From the NCBI RefSeq assembly GCF_900699765.1, contig NZ_CAADHO010000002.1:62001-126000 (forward strand): DNA of 64,000 bases, in the 5' to 3' direction. How positions within the stretch are numbered: the first letter of the stretch is position 1; each line of letters starts with the position of its first letter. Source of the stretch: Desulfoluna butyratoxydans (GTDB lineage Bacteria; Desulfobacterota; Desulfobacteria; Desulfobacterales; Desulfolunaceae). The notes below the pieces were generated by a model. That model searched no databases. It saw only the letters and a program-made list of their open reading frames with translations, and was not told where the DNA came from. A program made the position numbers and the translations under genes. Below are positions 13,928 to 24,033 of the stretch, in pieces.

Positions 13928-16900
13928 TTAGTTAGTGCCTTCGATTAAGGTTACGTCCAGTCCGAGGCTCTGCAGTTCTTTGGTAAGAACGCGGAAGGAT
14001 TCGGGCATTCCCGGCTCGAGAACGGCCTGCCCCTTCACGATCTTTTCGTACATTCGGGTACGACCGGCCATGTCGTCGGACTTGACCGTAATGAACTCCT
14101 GGAGCGCATGGGACGCACCATACGCTTCCATGGCCCAGACCTCCATCTCCCCGAGACGCTGGCCACCGAACTGCGCCTTGCCGCCCAGGGGCTGCTGGGT
14201 CACAAGGGAGTAGGGACCAATGGATCGGGCGTGGAGCTTGTCGTCCACCAGGTGGTGGAGCTTGAGCATATACATGGTGCCGACCGTCACCTCACCGTCG
14301 AAAGGCTCACCGGTCCGGCCGTCGAACAGACGGGCCTGGCCGGAGGTTTTGTACTCCGCCTCTGTCAGGTAGTGCTTGATGTCTTCTTCTTCGGCGCCAT
14401 CAAAGACCGGGGTGGCCATGTGGACCCCGCGTCGATAGTTTTCAGCAAAGGTATAGATGTCGTCGCCTTCCAGGCTGTCCATCATCTCGTGGTCCGCCTC
14501 GCCGGTGAAGATCCGCTTGAGCTTGGTTCGCAGGTCTTCGGCCTTCTTGGCGTCGATGAGGTCGGCAATCTGGTTGCCGAGGCCCTTGGCGGCTCGACCC
14601 AGGTGAATCTCCAGAATCTGTCCCACGTTCATTCGCGAAGGAACGCCCAGGGGGTTCAGGATCATGTCCACCATGGTGCCGTCTTCAAAGTACGGCAGGT
14701 CTTCCTGGGGAAGGACGCGGGATACAACACCCTTGTTCCCGTGACGGCCCGCCATCTTGTCACCCACGGAGAGCATGCGCTTCATGGCGACGTAGACCTT
14801 GATCATTTTGATGACGCCCGGAGGGAGGTCGTCCCCCTTCTCGTAGCGCACCACCTGATCTTCAAAGGTCTTCTTGATCTTTTCGATCTCTTCGTTCTTG
14901 CGGTCCAGGATCTCGTTGACCCGCTCGGTGACGGTGTCGTCGTCCAGGATGATCCCCTCCAGCTGAGAGAGGGAGACCTCGGCGAACATCTCGTCGGTGA
15001 TGACGGTGTCGGCCGGGATCACGACCTTCTTGGCCTTGCGCAAGGGGGTGGGGCAGCTCTTGCCCACCACCATGGCTTCGATCATCTCGCGGGCTGTTTT
15101 TTCGATCACCTCGATCTTGTCGTTGCGATCTTTTTCAAACCCTGCGATCTCGTCGTCCTCGATGTGACGGGTACGGTCGTCCTTGTCCACGCCGCGTCGG
15201 GAGAAGACCTTGGCGTCCACCACGGTGCCGGTGACACCGGGGGGAACCCGCAGAGAGGTGTCCTTGACGTCCCCTGCCTTCTCACCAAAGATGGCGCGGA
15301 GCAGCTTCTCCTCGGGGGAGAGCTGGGTTTCGCCCTTGGGCGTGATCTTGCCCACGAGGATGTCCCCGGGGTTGACCTCGGCGCCCAGGCGGATGATCCC
15401 GCTGTCGTCCAGATCTTTCAGGGCCTCTTCCCCGACGTTGGGGATGTCCCGGGTGATCTCTTCCTTGCCCAGCTTGGTGTCACGGGCCACCACCTCGAAC
15501 TCTTCGATGTGGATACTGGTGTACACCCCGTCGCGGACAATGGCTTCGGAGACGAGGATGGAGTCCTCAAAGTTGTAACCGCCCCAGGGCATGAAGGCCA
15601 CGGTGACGTTCTGGCCCAGGGCCAGTTCGCCCTTCTCGGTGGAGGGGCCGTCGGCCAGGACCTCGCCTTTTTTCACCTTCTGACCGTTGACCACGATGGG
15701 TCGGTGGTTGAAGCAGGTGTTCTGGTTGGAGCGAATGAACTTGGAGAGGTTGTAGATGGTCACCGGGTTGAACCCGGGCTTTTCCATGTCCACATCGTGC
15801 TGGAGCACGATGCGCTCGGAGTCCACCTCCACCACGGTGGCGTCGGCCTCGGCCACAATGGCCACGCCGGAGTCACGGGCCACAACACCCTCAACGCCGG
15901 TGCCCACCAGGGGCGCGCGGCTCTGGGTCAGGGGCACGGCCTGGCGCATCATGTTGGAGCCCATGAGGGCTCGGTTGGCGTCGTCGTTTTCCAGGAAGGG
16001 AATAAGCGACGCGGAGACGCTCACCAGCTGGTTGGGGGAGATGTCCATGAGCTCGATCTCTTCGCGCTCCACCATCTCGAATTCCCCTTCCACGCGGGAG
16101 GTCACCAGAGGGTTCACATAGTCGTTGTTATCGTCCATGGGCGCGTTGGCCTGGGCGATGGGCAGGGCCTTCTCCTCGAAGGCGCTGAGCATGCGAACAT
16201 CGTTGGTGACATGGGCGTCGTTGACCACACGGTACGGGGTCTCGATAAACCCGAAGTCGTTGACACGCGCATACGTACACAAAGAGACAATGAGGCCGAT
16301 GTTGGGGCCTTCAGGGGTCTCAATGGGGCAGATTCGCCCGTAGTGGGACGGGTGCACGTCTCGCACCTCAAAGCCTGCACGCTCACGGGTCAAACCGCCG
16401 GGTCCCAGGGCCGAGAGACGACGCTTGTGGGTGGTCTCCGACAGGGGGTTGGTCTGGTCCATGAACTGGGAGAGCTGGCTGGTGCCGAAGAACTCCTTGA
16501 CCACGGCGGACACCGGCTTGGGGTTCACCAGGTCGTGGGGCATGAGGGCGTCCACTTCCTGCATGCTCATGCGCTCTTTGATGGCACGCTCCATGCGGAC
16601 CAGACCGATGCGGTACTGGTTTTCCAGGAGCTCGCCCACGGCGCGAACGCGTCGGTTACCCAGGTGGTCGATATCGTCCACCACACCCTGGGTGTCGCGG
16701 AGCTGGACCAGGGTCTTGGCGGTGAGAAGAATGTCCTCACGGCGCAGGGTCTTGATATTGATATCGGTGTTGAGGCCCAGACGATGGTTCATCTTGAGTC
16801 GGCCCACACCTGACAGATCGTAGTATGCCTCTTTAAAGAAGAGGTGGTCGATGAACTCCTGGGCGACCTCGGGGGTGGCCGGGTTGCCGGGACGGAGGCG

Positions 16901-18028
16901 GCGGTAGATCTCTACCAGGGCCTCTTCCTTGGTGTTCACCTTGTCGGCCACGATGGTCTTGCGGATGGCATCCGAAGAGTAAGCCGTGTCCTGATAGAGG
17001 AGTTCAAAGCCGGTGACGTTGGATTCTGAGATGCGCTCAAGCACCTCCTCGTCCACCAGGTCCCCTGCCATGGCAACAACATCGCCGGTCTTGGGGTCCA
17101 CCAGTCGGGTGGCCAGGCCACGCTGCTGGATGTCGTCGGGGCTGATGGGCAGGGTCTCGGTGCCCAGGGCCTTGAGCTGCTTGATGGCACGCTTGGTGAA
17201 CAGGCGGCCCTGCTTGACGATGACTTCACCGGATTCGGGATCCGTGATGTCCTCGCTGGCACGCTGGCCCTTGAGGAAGTCTTCGTTGAAGACGCGCTTG
17301 AACACGCCGCCTTCCAGGAGGATCTTCTCTTTGGCATAGAAATAGGTCAGCAGGTCTTCGTTGGTGTATCCAAAGGCCTTGAACAATACGGTAACGGGAA
17401 ACTTCCTGCGGCGGTCGATGCGAATGTAAACGATATCCTTGGGGTCGACTTCCATGTCGATCCAGGAACCACGCACGGGGATAATCCGTGCCGAATAGAT
17501 AATCTTGCCGCTGGAGTGGGTCTTGCCTTTGTCGTGGTCAAAAAAGACACCGGAGGACCGGTGGAGCTGGCTCACCACGACACGCTCGGTGCCGTTGATG
17601 ATAAAGGTTCCCCGCTTGGTCATCAGGGGAATGGTGCCGAAATAGATCTCCTGCTCTTTGATGTCCCGGATATTGGAGATACCGGCGTCCTTATCAATGT
17701 CATAGACGACGAGGCGAACGCGAATCCGAAGGGAGATCTCATACGTCATCCCACGCTGGATGCACTCCTCCATGGAGTGCTTGATCTCACCAAAGGAATA
17801 CGATACGTACTCAAGGGAAGCGCTACCTGTAAAGTCCTTGATGGGGTAAACGGACTTGAAGACTGCCTGGAGACCTATATCCTCCCTCTTCTCAGGCGGA
17901 ACATCCATCTGCAGAAAACGGTTGTAAGAATCTCGCTGCATACCGATAAGATCAGGAATCTCAGCGATTTTATGCTTCCCTCCGAAATTCTTCCTTAATC
18001 GCTTTTTCGCCAAGGGGCTTCCAGTCAT
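13928..18028 (-). CDS. rpoB: RNA polymerase subunit beta
   Basis: Catalytic beta subunit of RNA polymerase, 1366 residues, close to the E. coli length of 1342. It contains the rifampicin-binding cluster ([28 protein letters not shown]) with wild-type residues at the usual resistance positions, the [12 protein letters not shown] motif, [12 protein letters not shown], and the C-terminal [24 protein letters not shown] clamp segment (here EVWAME). It is followed closely by rpoC. An attenuator-like hairpin lies between rplL and this gene. Confidence 0.98.
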   Translation of the reverse strand: MTGSPLAKKRLRKNFGGKHKIAEIPDLIGMQRDSYNRFLQMDVPPEKREDIGLQAVFKSVYPIKDFTGSASLEYVSYSFGEIKHSMEECIQRGMTYEISLRIRVRLVVYDIDKDAGISNIRDIKEQEIYFGTIPLMTKRGTFIINGTERVVVSQLHRSSGVFFDHDKGKTHSSGKIIYSARIIPVRGSWIDMEVDPKDIVYIRIDRRRKFPVTVLFKAFGYTNEDLLTYFYAKEKILLEGGVFKRVFNEDFLKGQRASEDITDPESGEVIVKQGRLFTKRAIKQLKALGTETLPISPDDIQQRGLATRLVDPKTGDVVAMAGDLVDEEVLERISESNVTGFELLYQDTAYSSDAIRKTIVADKVNTKEEALVEIYRRLRPGNPATPEVAQEFIDHLFFKEAYYDLSGVGRLKMNHRLGLNTDINIKTLRREDILLTAKTLVQLRDTQGVVDDIDHLGNRRVRAVGELLENQYRIGLVRMERAIKERMSMQEVDALMPHDLVNPKPVSAVVKEFFGTSQLSQFMDQTNPLSETTHKRRLSALGPGGLTRERAGFEVRDVHPSHYGRICPIETPEGPNIGLIVSLCTYARVNDFGFIETPYRVVNDAHVTNDVRMLSAFEEKALPIAQANAPMDDNNDYVNPLVTSRVEGEFEMVEREEIELMDISPNQLVSVSASLIPFLENDDANRALMGSNMMRQAVPLTQSRAPLVGTGVEGVVARDSGVAIVAEADATVVEVDSERIVLQHDVDMEKPGFNPVTIYNLSKFIRSNQNTCFNHRPIVVNGQKVKKGEVLADGPSTEKGELALGQNVTVAFMPWGGYNFEDSILVSEAIVRDGVYTSIHIEEFEVVARDTKLGKEEITRDIPNVGEEALKDLDDSGIIRLGAEVNPGDILVGKITPKGETQLSPEEKLLRAIFGEKAGDVKDTSLRVPPGVTGTVVDAKVFSRRGVDKDDRTRHIEDDEIAGFEKDRNDKIEVIEKTAREMIEAMVVGKSCPTPLRKAKKVVIPADTVITDEMFAEVSLSQLEGIILDDDTVTERVNEILDRKNEEIEKIKKTFEDQVVRYEKGDDLPPGVIKMIKVYVAMKRMLSVGDKMAGRHGNKGVVSRVLPQEDLPYFEDGTMVDMILNPLGVPSRMNVGQILEIHLGRAAKGLGNQIADLIDAKKAEDLRTKLKRIFTGEADHEMMDSLEGDDIYTFAENYRRGVHMATPVFDGAEEEDIKHYLTEAEYKTSGQARLFDGRTGEPFDGEVTVGTMYMLKLHHLVDDKLHARSIGPYSLVTQQPLGGKAQFGGQRLGEMEVWAMEAYGASHALQEFITVKSDDMAGRTRMYEKIVKGQAVLEPGMPESFRVLTKELQSLGLDVTLIEGTN

Positions 18029-18077
18029 ATCATCTCCAAATTTTTTGTTGAGACTGCAGAAACAGGATTAGCGGATT

Positions 18078-18104
18078 AAAAGGCAGGCACAAGTGCCCGC
18101 CTTT
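18078..18104 (-). terminator. Attenuator-like hairpin between rplL and rpoB
   Basis: On the minus strand AAAGGCGGGCAC-TT-GTGCCTGCCTTTT forms a 12-bp stem with one G-U pair and a short T-run, about 50 bases before rpoB. A partial terminator at this place reduces rpoBC transcription relative to rplJL in E. coli; by position the same role is likely here. Confidence 0.6.
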
Positions 18105-18156
18105 CATCCGCAAAGGTGATAGTAATTGGGTATGGGTAGGCTAATTAAGCGTTTGA

Positions 18157-18540
18157 TTACTTAAGTTCAACCTGAGCGCCAGCTTCTTCGAGCTGAGCCT
18201 TGACTTTTTCTGCTTCGTCTTTGGCGATGCCTTCTTTAACGGGCTTGGGAGCTTCGTCAACGAGAGCCTTGGCTTCTTTGAGACCGAGGCCGGTGATGGC
18301 GCGGATCTCTTTGATCACGTTGATCTTCTTGTCGCCAGCAGAGGTGAGGATGACGTCGAACTCAGTCTTTTCCTCAGCAGCACCGCCTGCATCGCCTGCA
18401 GGGCCAGCAGCCATCATGGCTACGGGAGCGGCAGCAGAAACACCAAACTTATCTTCAAGTTCCTTAACGAGCTCGGAAAGCTCGAGAACAGTCATGTTTG
18501 CGATAAACTCAATTACATCGTCTTTGGTAATATCAGCCAT
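18157..18540 (-). CDS. rplL: 50S ribosomal protein L7/L12
   Basis: L7/L12 forms the multimeric ribosomal stalk that recruits and stimulates translation GTPases. The 127-residue protein has the N-terminal dimerisation helices ([20 protein letters not shown]), an Ala/Gly-rich hinge at about 36-52, and the globular C-terminal domain with [20 protein letters not shown]. It follows rplJ with a 73-base gap. Confidence 0.98.
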   Translation of the reverse strand: MADITKDDVIEFIANMTVLELSELVKELEDKFGVSAAAPVAMMAAGPAGDAGGAAEEKTEFDVILTSAGDKKINVIKEIRAITGLGLKEAKALVDEAPKPVKEGIAKDEAEKVKAQLEEAGAQVELK

Positions 18541-18613
18541 TGTTTTATAACCTCCAGAAAAACTTATCTTATTCTAGTGTATCGATTGTGTCGTAAACGG
18601 AAACCCGCGCAAA

Positions 18614-19144
18614 TTACGCCGCTTCCTTCTGATCCTTGATGGCCGAAAGGACGTTGACCATCTGTCGGGGAACCTCTGCAAGAACGCGTACCATACCCGT
18701 GGGCACCGCATTCATGGCGGAGAGTACCTGGGAGAGGAGAACCTCGCGTGAAGGCAGCTCGGAGAGCGCCTTGAGGCCATTCACATCCAGGGTCTTTCCT
18801 TCCATGACGGCTGCCTTGATCTGCATCTTCTCGTTCTCTTCGACGAACTTGGAGAGGATCTTGGCAGGGGCCACCGGATCATCAAAACTGATGGCGATGG
18901 CTGTGGGCCCTTTGAAGGAGTCGGTAATCAGCGCTGCGTCAGTCTCTTCGGAAGCGCGCCGAAGCAGGGTGTTCTTGGCCACGTGAAACTCGACGCCGAC
19001 CTTGGTCAGTTCGGCCCGGAGCTTGGTCACGGCAGCCACATCCAGCCCTTTGTAATCCGTCGAAATGACGATGGCGGACTTCGCAAGCTTTTCGTGCAGG
19101 CTATCTACAACAGCCTTTTTCTTATCCAGATTCAATTCTTTCAC
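18614..19144 (-). CDS. rplJ: 50S ribosomal protein L10
   Basis: L10 anchors the L7/L12 dimers to the ribosome and usually represses its own operon by binding the mRNA leader. The 176-residue protein has AIVISTDYKGLDVAAVTKLR, KNTLLRRA and FKGPTAIAISFDDPVAPAKI, with a C-terminal helix that would bind L7/L12. It begins after a 221-base leader that contains a strong two-part hairpin. Confidence 0.96.
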   Translation of the reverse strand: MKELNLDKKKAVVDSLHEKLAKSAIVISTDYKGLDVAAVTKLRAELTKVGVEFHVAKNTLLRRASEETDAALITDSFKGPTAIAISFDDPVAPAKILSKFVEENEKMQIKAAVMEGKTLDVNGLKALSELPSREVLLSQVLSAMNAVPTGMVRVLAEVPRQMVNVLSAIKDQKEAA

Positions 19145-19365
19145 ACCTCCTTTAAGCAGATTTTTCTACATGAGGTGCCAACTGTACCAAAACGAGTGTC
19201 TCGGTAGGCCGGCCTCGCCGATTAAACACGGTGAACCTAACGTGTGCACCTACTGTCTGTGACATATATAGAACCCGGACCTTGCCGCACCAGGTGCGGC
19301 AGGCGGGTTATGCCCAAATGAAAAAATCGATATAGTATATACCTTGAGCAGATCAAAGGCAAGAT
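19145..19365 (-). ncRNA. Probable L10 leader (rplJL autoregulatory mRNA element)
   Basis: The 221-base gap between rplA and rplJ contains a perfect 9-bp stem, TGCCGCACC / GGTGCGGCA (19283-19291 with 19293-19301). A second stem AACCCG / CGGGTT encloses it, offset by an asymmetric internal loop. Known L10 leaders bind the L10(L12) complex through a kink-turn with an internal loop, and position and shape agree. The kink-turn itself was not proven. Confidence 0.5.
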
Positions 19366-20070
19366 CTATTTTGCAACTTCTTTCAGAGCGGCGGGATCGA
19401 CCCGGTAGCCGTGTCCCATGGTAGAGGAAACAGTGAGGCTCTTGAAGTAGGCGCCCTTGGCTGCGGAAGGCTTGAGCTTGATGAGCACCTCAAGAAGTGC
19501 GGTCAGGTTTTCGGTGAGTTTTTCAGCACCGAAGGAGACCTTTCCGATGGGGGCATGGATGATCCCTGCCTTTTCCACGCGGAAGTCGATCTTACCGGCC
19601 TTGAGCTCTTCAACGGCCTTGGACACGTCAAAGGTGACGGTGCCGGTCTTGGCGTTGGGCATCAGGCCACGGGGACCGAGAACGCGACCGATCTTGCCGA
19701 CCACGCCCATCATGTCGGGGGTGGCAATGGCTTTGTCGAACTCGAACCAGCCGCCCTGGATCTTCTCAACGAGATCCTGGCTTCCTGCGAAATCAGCACC
19801 GGCGTCCAGTGCCTCTTTCTCTTTTTCGCCCTTGCAGAACACAAGGACCTTCACCTCTTTGCCGAGGCCGTGGGGAAGGATGCAGGTGCCGCGCACCATC
19901 TGATCCGCATGACGGGGATCGACCCCGAGACGGATGGCCACGTCCACGGTTTCGTCAAACTTGGCGTATGCGTTGGAAACAGCAGCCCCCACGGCTTCAG
20001 CCAGTTCAAACTTCTGCAGGGGAGTTACATCTTTCCCAGCTTCTATGTATTTTTTACCACGCTTTGGCAT
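19366..20070 (-). CDS. rplA: 50S ribosomal protein L1
   Basis: L1 forms the mobile L1 stalk that helps release E-site tRNA and often represses rplKA translation. The 234-residue protein has [39 protein letters not shown] and the C-terminal [20 protein letters not shown] segment. It lies directly after rplK, forming the usual rplK-rplA pair. Confidence 0.97.
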   Translation of the reverse strand: MPKRGKKYIEAGKDVTPLQKFELAEAVGAAVSNAYAKFDETVDVAIRLGVDPRHADQMVRGTCILPHGLGKEVKVLVFCKGEKEKEALDAGADFAGSQDLVEKIQGGWFEFDKAIATPDMMGVVGKIGRVLGPRGLMPNAKTGTVTFDVSKAVEELKAGKIDFRVEKAGIIHAPIGKVSFGAEKLTENLTALLEVLIKLKPSAAKGAYFKSLTVSSTMGHGYRVDPAALKEVAK

Positions 20071-20100
20071 CGTACCCTATTGCTCCTTATCTAAATCCAA

Positions 20101-20526
20101 TTAGACGACGTCAATTCCCATGCTTCGGGCTGTGCCTGCAATGATCTTGCTTGCAGCCTCGAGATCGTTGGCGTTGAGGTCTTCCATCTTGATCTTGGCG
20201 ATCTCTTCCACCTGATCCATGGTAATTTTTGCGACCCTGTTGCGAAGGGGATCGCTAGAGCCCTTCTGAAGCTTGGCTGCTTTTTTCAGAAGCACCGATG
20301 CCGGAGGGGTCTTGGTGATGAACTTGAACGTCCTGTCGGCAAAAACGGTAATCACCACCGGGATGATCATGTCAGGCTCTTCCTTGGCGGTTCGCGCGTT
20401 GAACGCCTTGCAGAAGTCCATGATGTTCACACCATGCTGACCAAGCGCAGGACCAATGGGTGGTGAGGGGTTGGCTTTGCCGGCCTTTACCTGTAATTTT
20501 ATCTGTCCAATAACTTTTTTTGCCAT
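20101..20526 (-). CDS. rplK: 50S ribosomal protein L11
   Basis: L11 forms the GTPase-associated centre and is needed for RelA activation. The 141-residue protein begins [20 protein letters not shown], contains the proline-rich [20 protein letters not shown] motif and [13 protein letters not shown], and ends with the rRNA-binding domain ([14 protein letters not shown], [11 protein letters not shown]). It follows nusG by 28 bases. Confidence 0.97.
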   Translation of the reverse strand: MAKKVIGQIKLQVKAGKANPSPPIGPALGQHGVNIMDFCKAFNARTAKEEPDMIIPVVITVFADRTFKFITKTPPASVLLKKAAKLQKGSSDPLRNRVAKITMDQVEEIAKIKMEDLNANDLEAASKIIAGTARSMGIDVV

Positions 20527-20554
20527 TGTACTTACTTACTCCCGATAGTGAATG

Positions 20555-21085
20555 CTATAACTTCGTTACCTGAACAAAGTCCAGTTCAACTGGCGTAGCA
20601 CGTCCAAAGATACTCACCAGCACTTTGATCTTTCCCTTTTCAGGATTGACTTCTTCTACCGTGCCGTTGAAATTCGTGAAGGGCCCGTCGATTACGCGAA
20701 TCTCGTCGCCAGTTTCAAATAGAAATTTCGGTTGAGGCTTCTCTTTGCCCGCCTCCATGCGGTTCAGGATCTTTTCGGCCTCGTCATCCGAGATCGGCGC
20801 AGGCCTGTTCCTTCCCCCAAGAAAACCGGTAACTTTCGCGGTGTTGTTGACGATGTGCCAGGTATTGTCGTTCAGCTCCATTCGGACAAGGATGTAGCCC
20901 GGGTAGAATTTTCTTGAAGACTCACGCCGCTTCCCCTTGACCAGCTCAACGACCTGCTCCGTGGGAACAACGATCTCCTCAAATTTCTCCTTGAAGGGTG
21001 ATGCGGTTATCCGCTCTTCCAGGGCAGCTTTGACCTTATTTTCAAAGCCCGAGTATACGTGAACCACATACCATTTTAGAGCCAC
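20555..21085 (-). CDS. nusG: Transcription termination/antitermination factor NusG
   Basis: NusG binds the RNA polymerase clamp and links it to Rho or, through S10, to ribosomes. The 176-residue protein starts [20 protein letters not shown], has the NGN core with [20 protein letters not shown] and GFLG, and ends with a KOW domain ([20 protein letters not shown]). It lies between secE and rplK as in most bacteria. Confidence 0.97.
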   Translation of the reverse strand: MALKWYVVHVYSGFENKVKAALEERITASPFKEKFEEIVVPTEQVVELVKGKRRESSRKFYPGYILVRMELNDNTWHIVNNTAKVTGFLGGRNRPAPISDDEAEKILNRMEAGKEKPQPKFLFETGDEIRVIDGPFTNFNGTVEEVNPEKGKIKVLVSIFGRATPVELDFVQVTKL

Positions 21086-21103
21086 TGAACTATCTCCTCG
21101 GTT

Positions 21104-21487
21104 TTAGTGAAGAACGAGACTGATTAGGCCCTTTAAACCCACATCGACCAAGCCCAGAAAGGATGAGATGAGAATCACGAGGACAATGACCACCGAGGTG
21201 GAGGCAATCGTCTGTTTCTTTTCAGGCCAAACAACCTTTTTTGTCTCTAATTTCACCTCGTTAAAGAAAGTTTTCACCTTCTCAATCAAACCAGGCTCAT
21301 TATTGATTCCGGTCGTCTTCACCGAATAATGAGCCTTGGTCTGAATCTGCTTTTTCTGATCAGGTAACTTCTTTGACGAGGGCCCTTGGTCCGCCAGAAC
21401 GTCAGCTTGTGATTCCCTTCGAAGCTTCTGCTTCTCCTTTTGCTTCAGTTTCTGGCTCTCTGTCTTTTTGCGCTGTATACGACCCAT
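21104..21487 (-). CDS. secE: Preprotein translocase subunit SecE
   Basis: SecE clamps the SecY channel in the inner membrane. I chose the ATG at 21487, giving 127 residues, because AGGAG lies seven to eleven bases upstream; a longer in-frame reading would run into the tRNA-Trp gene. The single C-terminal membrane segment (about residues 98-118) is preceded by the conserved amphipathic stretch KVKTFFNEVKLETKKVVWPE. The first 65 or so residues are unusually hydrophilic and Lys/Gln-rich with no membrane segment, unlike the two extra helices of E. coli SecE. Confidence 0.93.
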   Translation of the reverse strand: MGRIQRKKTESQKLKQKEKQKLRRESQADVLADQGPSSKKLPDQKKQIQTKAHYSVKTTGINNEPGLIEKVKTFFNEVKLETKKVVWPEKKQTIASTSVVIVLVILISSFLGLVDVGLKGLISLVLH

Positions 21488-21547
21488 ACCTCTCCTTCTG
21501 TATCTGTCGATAGGGAGGTCCCAGGGAGCCCCTCTAATCAAGGTTTG

Positions 21548-21624
21548 TGGCAGGTCAGGAGGGACTCGAACCCCCAACATTCGGTTTTGGAGACCGACGC
21601 TCTACCAATTGGAGCTACTGACCT
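21548..21624 (-). tRNA. trnW: tRNA-Trp (anticodon CCA)
   Basis: The acceptor stem AGGTCAG pairs with CTGACCT, and discriminator G and encoded CCA follow. The D-arm (GCTCCAATTGGTAGAGC), an anticodon stem with CCA in the loop, and the TTCGAGTC T-arm all fold. It sits between rpmG and secE, a common arrangement. Confidence 0.97.
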
Positions 21625-21690
21625 GCAAGGTAAACCTTTTTCAAGCGACCGGGGTGAATTCGGTGGGACCCACCCCGGCTATGGACCTGA

Positions 21691-21840
21691 TTACTTCGTC
21701 TCCTTGTGAGCAAGATGCTTCTTGCAGAAGGGACAGTACTTCTTGAATTCAAGCTTGTCAGGCGTCGTACGCTTGTTTTTTGTCGTGGTGTAGTTTCGCC
21801 TTTTGCACTCGGTGCAGGCGAGAGTCACTAGAGTTCGCAC
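21691..21840 (-). CDS. rpmG: 50S ribosomal protein L33, zinc-binding type
   Basis: A 49-residue reading begins with GTG at 21840: [20 protein letters not shown] and onwards, ending HLAHKETK. The CTEC...CPFC cysteines mark the zinc-containing L33 of the large subunit. GAGGAG lies seven bases before the GTG, and no in-frame ATG is available. The gene sits 17 bases after tuf and upstream of tRNA-Trp, its standard place in the tuf-rpmG-secE cluster. Confidence 0.95.
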   Translation of the reverse strand: MRTLVTLACTECKRRNYTTTKNKRTTPDKLEFKKYCPFCKKHLAHKETK

Positions 21841-21856
21841 TTATCGGCTCCTCGAT

Positions 21857-23053
21857 CTATTCGATGATTTCGGATACAACCCCGGCACCGACGGTACGGC
21901 CGCCTTCGCGAATCGCGAAACGAAGCTCTTTTTCCATGGCGATGGGGCTGATCAGTTCAGCAATGATGGCGGTGTTATCGCCGGGCATGATCATCTCAAC
22001 ACCCTCGGGCAGGTTCAGGATACCGGTCACGTCCGTGGTACGGAAGAAGAACTGGGGACGGTAGCCGGAGAAGAAAGGAGTATGACGTCCGCCTTCTTCC
22101 TTGGAGAGAACGTAGATCTCTGCCTTGAACTTGGTGTGGGGAGTGATGGTCCCGGGCTTGGCCACAACCTGGCCGCGCTCGACCTCGTCACGCTTGGTGC
22201 CGCGGAGAAGCAGGCCTACGTTATCACCGGCCATGCCTTCGTCGAGGAGTTTGCGGAACATCTCAACACCGGTACATACGGTCTTGGCGGTGGGACGAAT
22301 ACCCACGAGTTCCACTTCGTCGCCGGTGTGGATCACACCGCGCTCAATACGACCGGTAACAACGGTACCACGACCGGAGATGGAGAAGACGTCCTCGATG
22401 GGCATGAGGAAATCCTTGTCGGTGTCACGCTCGGGCTCGGGGATGAAGCTGTCGCAAGCATCCATGAGTTCGAAGATGCACTGAGCAGCGTCGTCTTCGT
22501 GGCTGTCGGCCTCCAGGGCGCGCAGGGCGCTGCCGCGGATGATGGGGGTGTCGTCGCCGGGGAAGTCGTATTTGGAGAGAAGCTCCTGGAGCTCCATCTC
22601 AACGAGCTCAATGAGCTCTTCGTCGTCGACCATGTCGCATTTATTAAGGAAGACCACAATGCGGGGAACGCCAACCTGACGGGCGAGCAGGATGTGCTCA
22701 CGGGTCTGGGGCATGGGGCCGTCATCGGCGGACACAACAAGGATTGCGCCGTCCATCTGAGCAGCACCGGTGATCATGTTCTTAATGTAGTCGGCGTGAC
22801 CGGGGCAGTCAACATGAGCATAGTGACGGTTGGGTGTCTCATACTCCACGTGTGCGGTGGCAATGGTGATTCCGCGCTCTTTCTCTTCAGGAGCTTTGTC
22901 AATCTCGTCGAAAGCGACGGCTGCGCCTGCTCCGGCACGGAGTGCGTTCTGCTTGGTGATCGCAGCGGTCAGCGTAGTCTTGCCATGGTCAATGTGACCG
23001 ATGGTACCGACGTTCACATGCGGCTTGGACCGCTCGAATTTTTCCTTTGCCAT
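21857..23053 (-). CDS. tuf: Elongation factor Tu, copy 2
   Basis: Second EF-Tu gene, also 398 residues, with intact [19 protein letters not shown] and NKCD motifs. It differs from the copy at 7100-8296 by S44A, T184S, A188D, A191Q and A254P (copy 1 to copy 2), while silent differences are more frequent. It lies between the four-tRNA cluster and rpmG, like E. coli tufB. The near identity suggests ongoing gene conversion between the copies. Confidence 0.98.
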   Translation of the reverse strand: MAKEKFERSKPHVNVGTIGHIDHGKTTLTAAITKQNALRAGAGAAVAFDEIDKAPEEKERGITIATAHVEYETPNRHYAHVDCPGHADYIKNMITGAAQMDGAILVVSADDGPMPQTREHILLARQVGVPRIVVFLNKCDMVDDEELIELVEMELQELLSKYDFPGDDTPIIRGSALRALEADSHEDDAAQCIFELMDACDSFIPEPERDTDKDFLMPIEDVFSISGRGTVVTGRIERGVIHTGDEVELVGIRPTAKTVCTGVEMFRKLLDEGMAGDNVGLLLRGTKRDEVERGQVVAKPGTITPHTKFKAEIYVLSKEEGGRHTPFFSGYRPQFFFRTTDVTGILNLPEGVEMIMPGDNTAIIAELISPIAMEKELRFAIREGGRTVGAGVVSEIIE

Positions 23054-23169
23054 GTCAACTACCTCCCTGTACGTTTGGTGCTTTACCCAAATTGTGTTCT
23101 TAATATAATATGGTGTGACTTGCTTACTTACACCTGCCGCAATATCAGAAGGCTAAACACAAATCAGCG

Positions 23170-23246
<77 letters not shown>

Positions 23247-23280
23247 TAAATCGCTGATTATGCGGCCGGGCAATGCCAAA

Positions 23281-23356
<76 letters not shown>

Positions 23357-23453
23357 CGACCTAACCGGTGTAAAACACCGGAAGCAAGTTTTATGCAGGC
23401 AGCCGTGTAGTCGCGGCCATTTGGCCTCCTACACCCGGCTTGCTTTTCCGGGA

Positions 23454-23538
23454 TGGTGGTGGGGGGAGGATTTGAACCTCCGAAGGCTGAGCCGTCAGAT
23501 TTACAGTCTGATCCCTTTGACCACTCGGGAACCCCACC
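23454..23538 (-). tRNA. tRNA-Tyr (anticodon GTA)
   Basis: This is an 85-base class II tRNA with a long variable arm. The acceptor GGTGGGG pairs with CCCCACC, followed by A and CCA. The anticodon loop CTGTAAA gives GTA. The T-arm is GGAGGTTCAAATCCTCC. Confidence 0.97.
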
Positions 23539-23558
23539 ATTTTGGAACGTGTTCTTTT

Positions 23559-23634
23559 TGGAGCCGGCACCCCGAATCGAACGGAGGACCATCTCATTAC
23601 AAGTGAGACGCTCTGCCAACTGAGCTATGCCGGC
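23559..23634 (-). tRNA. tRNA-Thr (anticodon TGT)
   Basis: The GCCGGCA acceptor pairs with TGCCGGC, followed by T and CCA. The anticodon loop CTTGTAA gives TGT. It is the first transcribed tRNA of the cluster, like thrU in E. coli. Confidence 0.97.
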
Positions 23635-23704
23635 TCGATTTGAAGACTGCCGTCGTCAAAGAACGAAGCCTTTTTACCCATGAGGCCATAATTTATCAAT
23701 GCCG

Positions 23705-23733
23705 ATTATAGGTGATTAGATGGAATTATCAGC
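23705..23733 (-). promoter_or_regulatory. Promoter-like sequence for the tRNA-tuf operon
   Basis: On the minus strand a consensus TATAAT (23705-23710) lies about 70 bases before tRNA-Thr(TGT). A weaker CTGATA stands 16 bases upstream of it. This is the first gap upstream of the whole tRNA-tuf-rplK-rpoBC transcription unit. The rest of 23635-24033 is AT-rich and shows no gene. Confidence 0.45.
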
Positions 23734-24033
23734 CCCAAAAGCCAATATATCGCCTAAAAGCTCCGTATTTCTCCCGCAAATGCGATTTTGCAAAAAACCA
23801 GCATACCCACAGGACATCCTTGGACCTAATTGTCGGATATTACCATACAATTGGTTTTTTATCCCCTTAAATTTGTCTCTCTTTTTTTCCCGCTGCCGTC
23901 TCCTTTTTTCTCTGGCTGCCCGGAGGTCCCCACCGTCCTCCCCTTCCAAATCACTTGACACCACATGCCCAAGCCTGTAATTCCCCTGTATTCAGATAAC
24001 AACAACTTACAGCCATATAAGAGCCAATACCCT

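Noticed and set aside
14108..16813. 901-codon open frame on the plus strand
   Set aside because: Antisense shadow of rpoB; no recognisable domain and extreme Val/Leu/His/Gly content.
21488..21580. N-terminal extension of SecE to 158 residues
   Set aside because: The extension overlaps tRNA-Trp; the ATG at 21487 has a clear ribosome site and family-like start.
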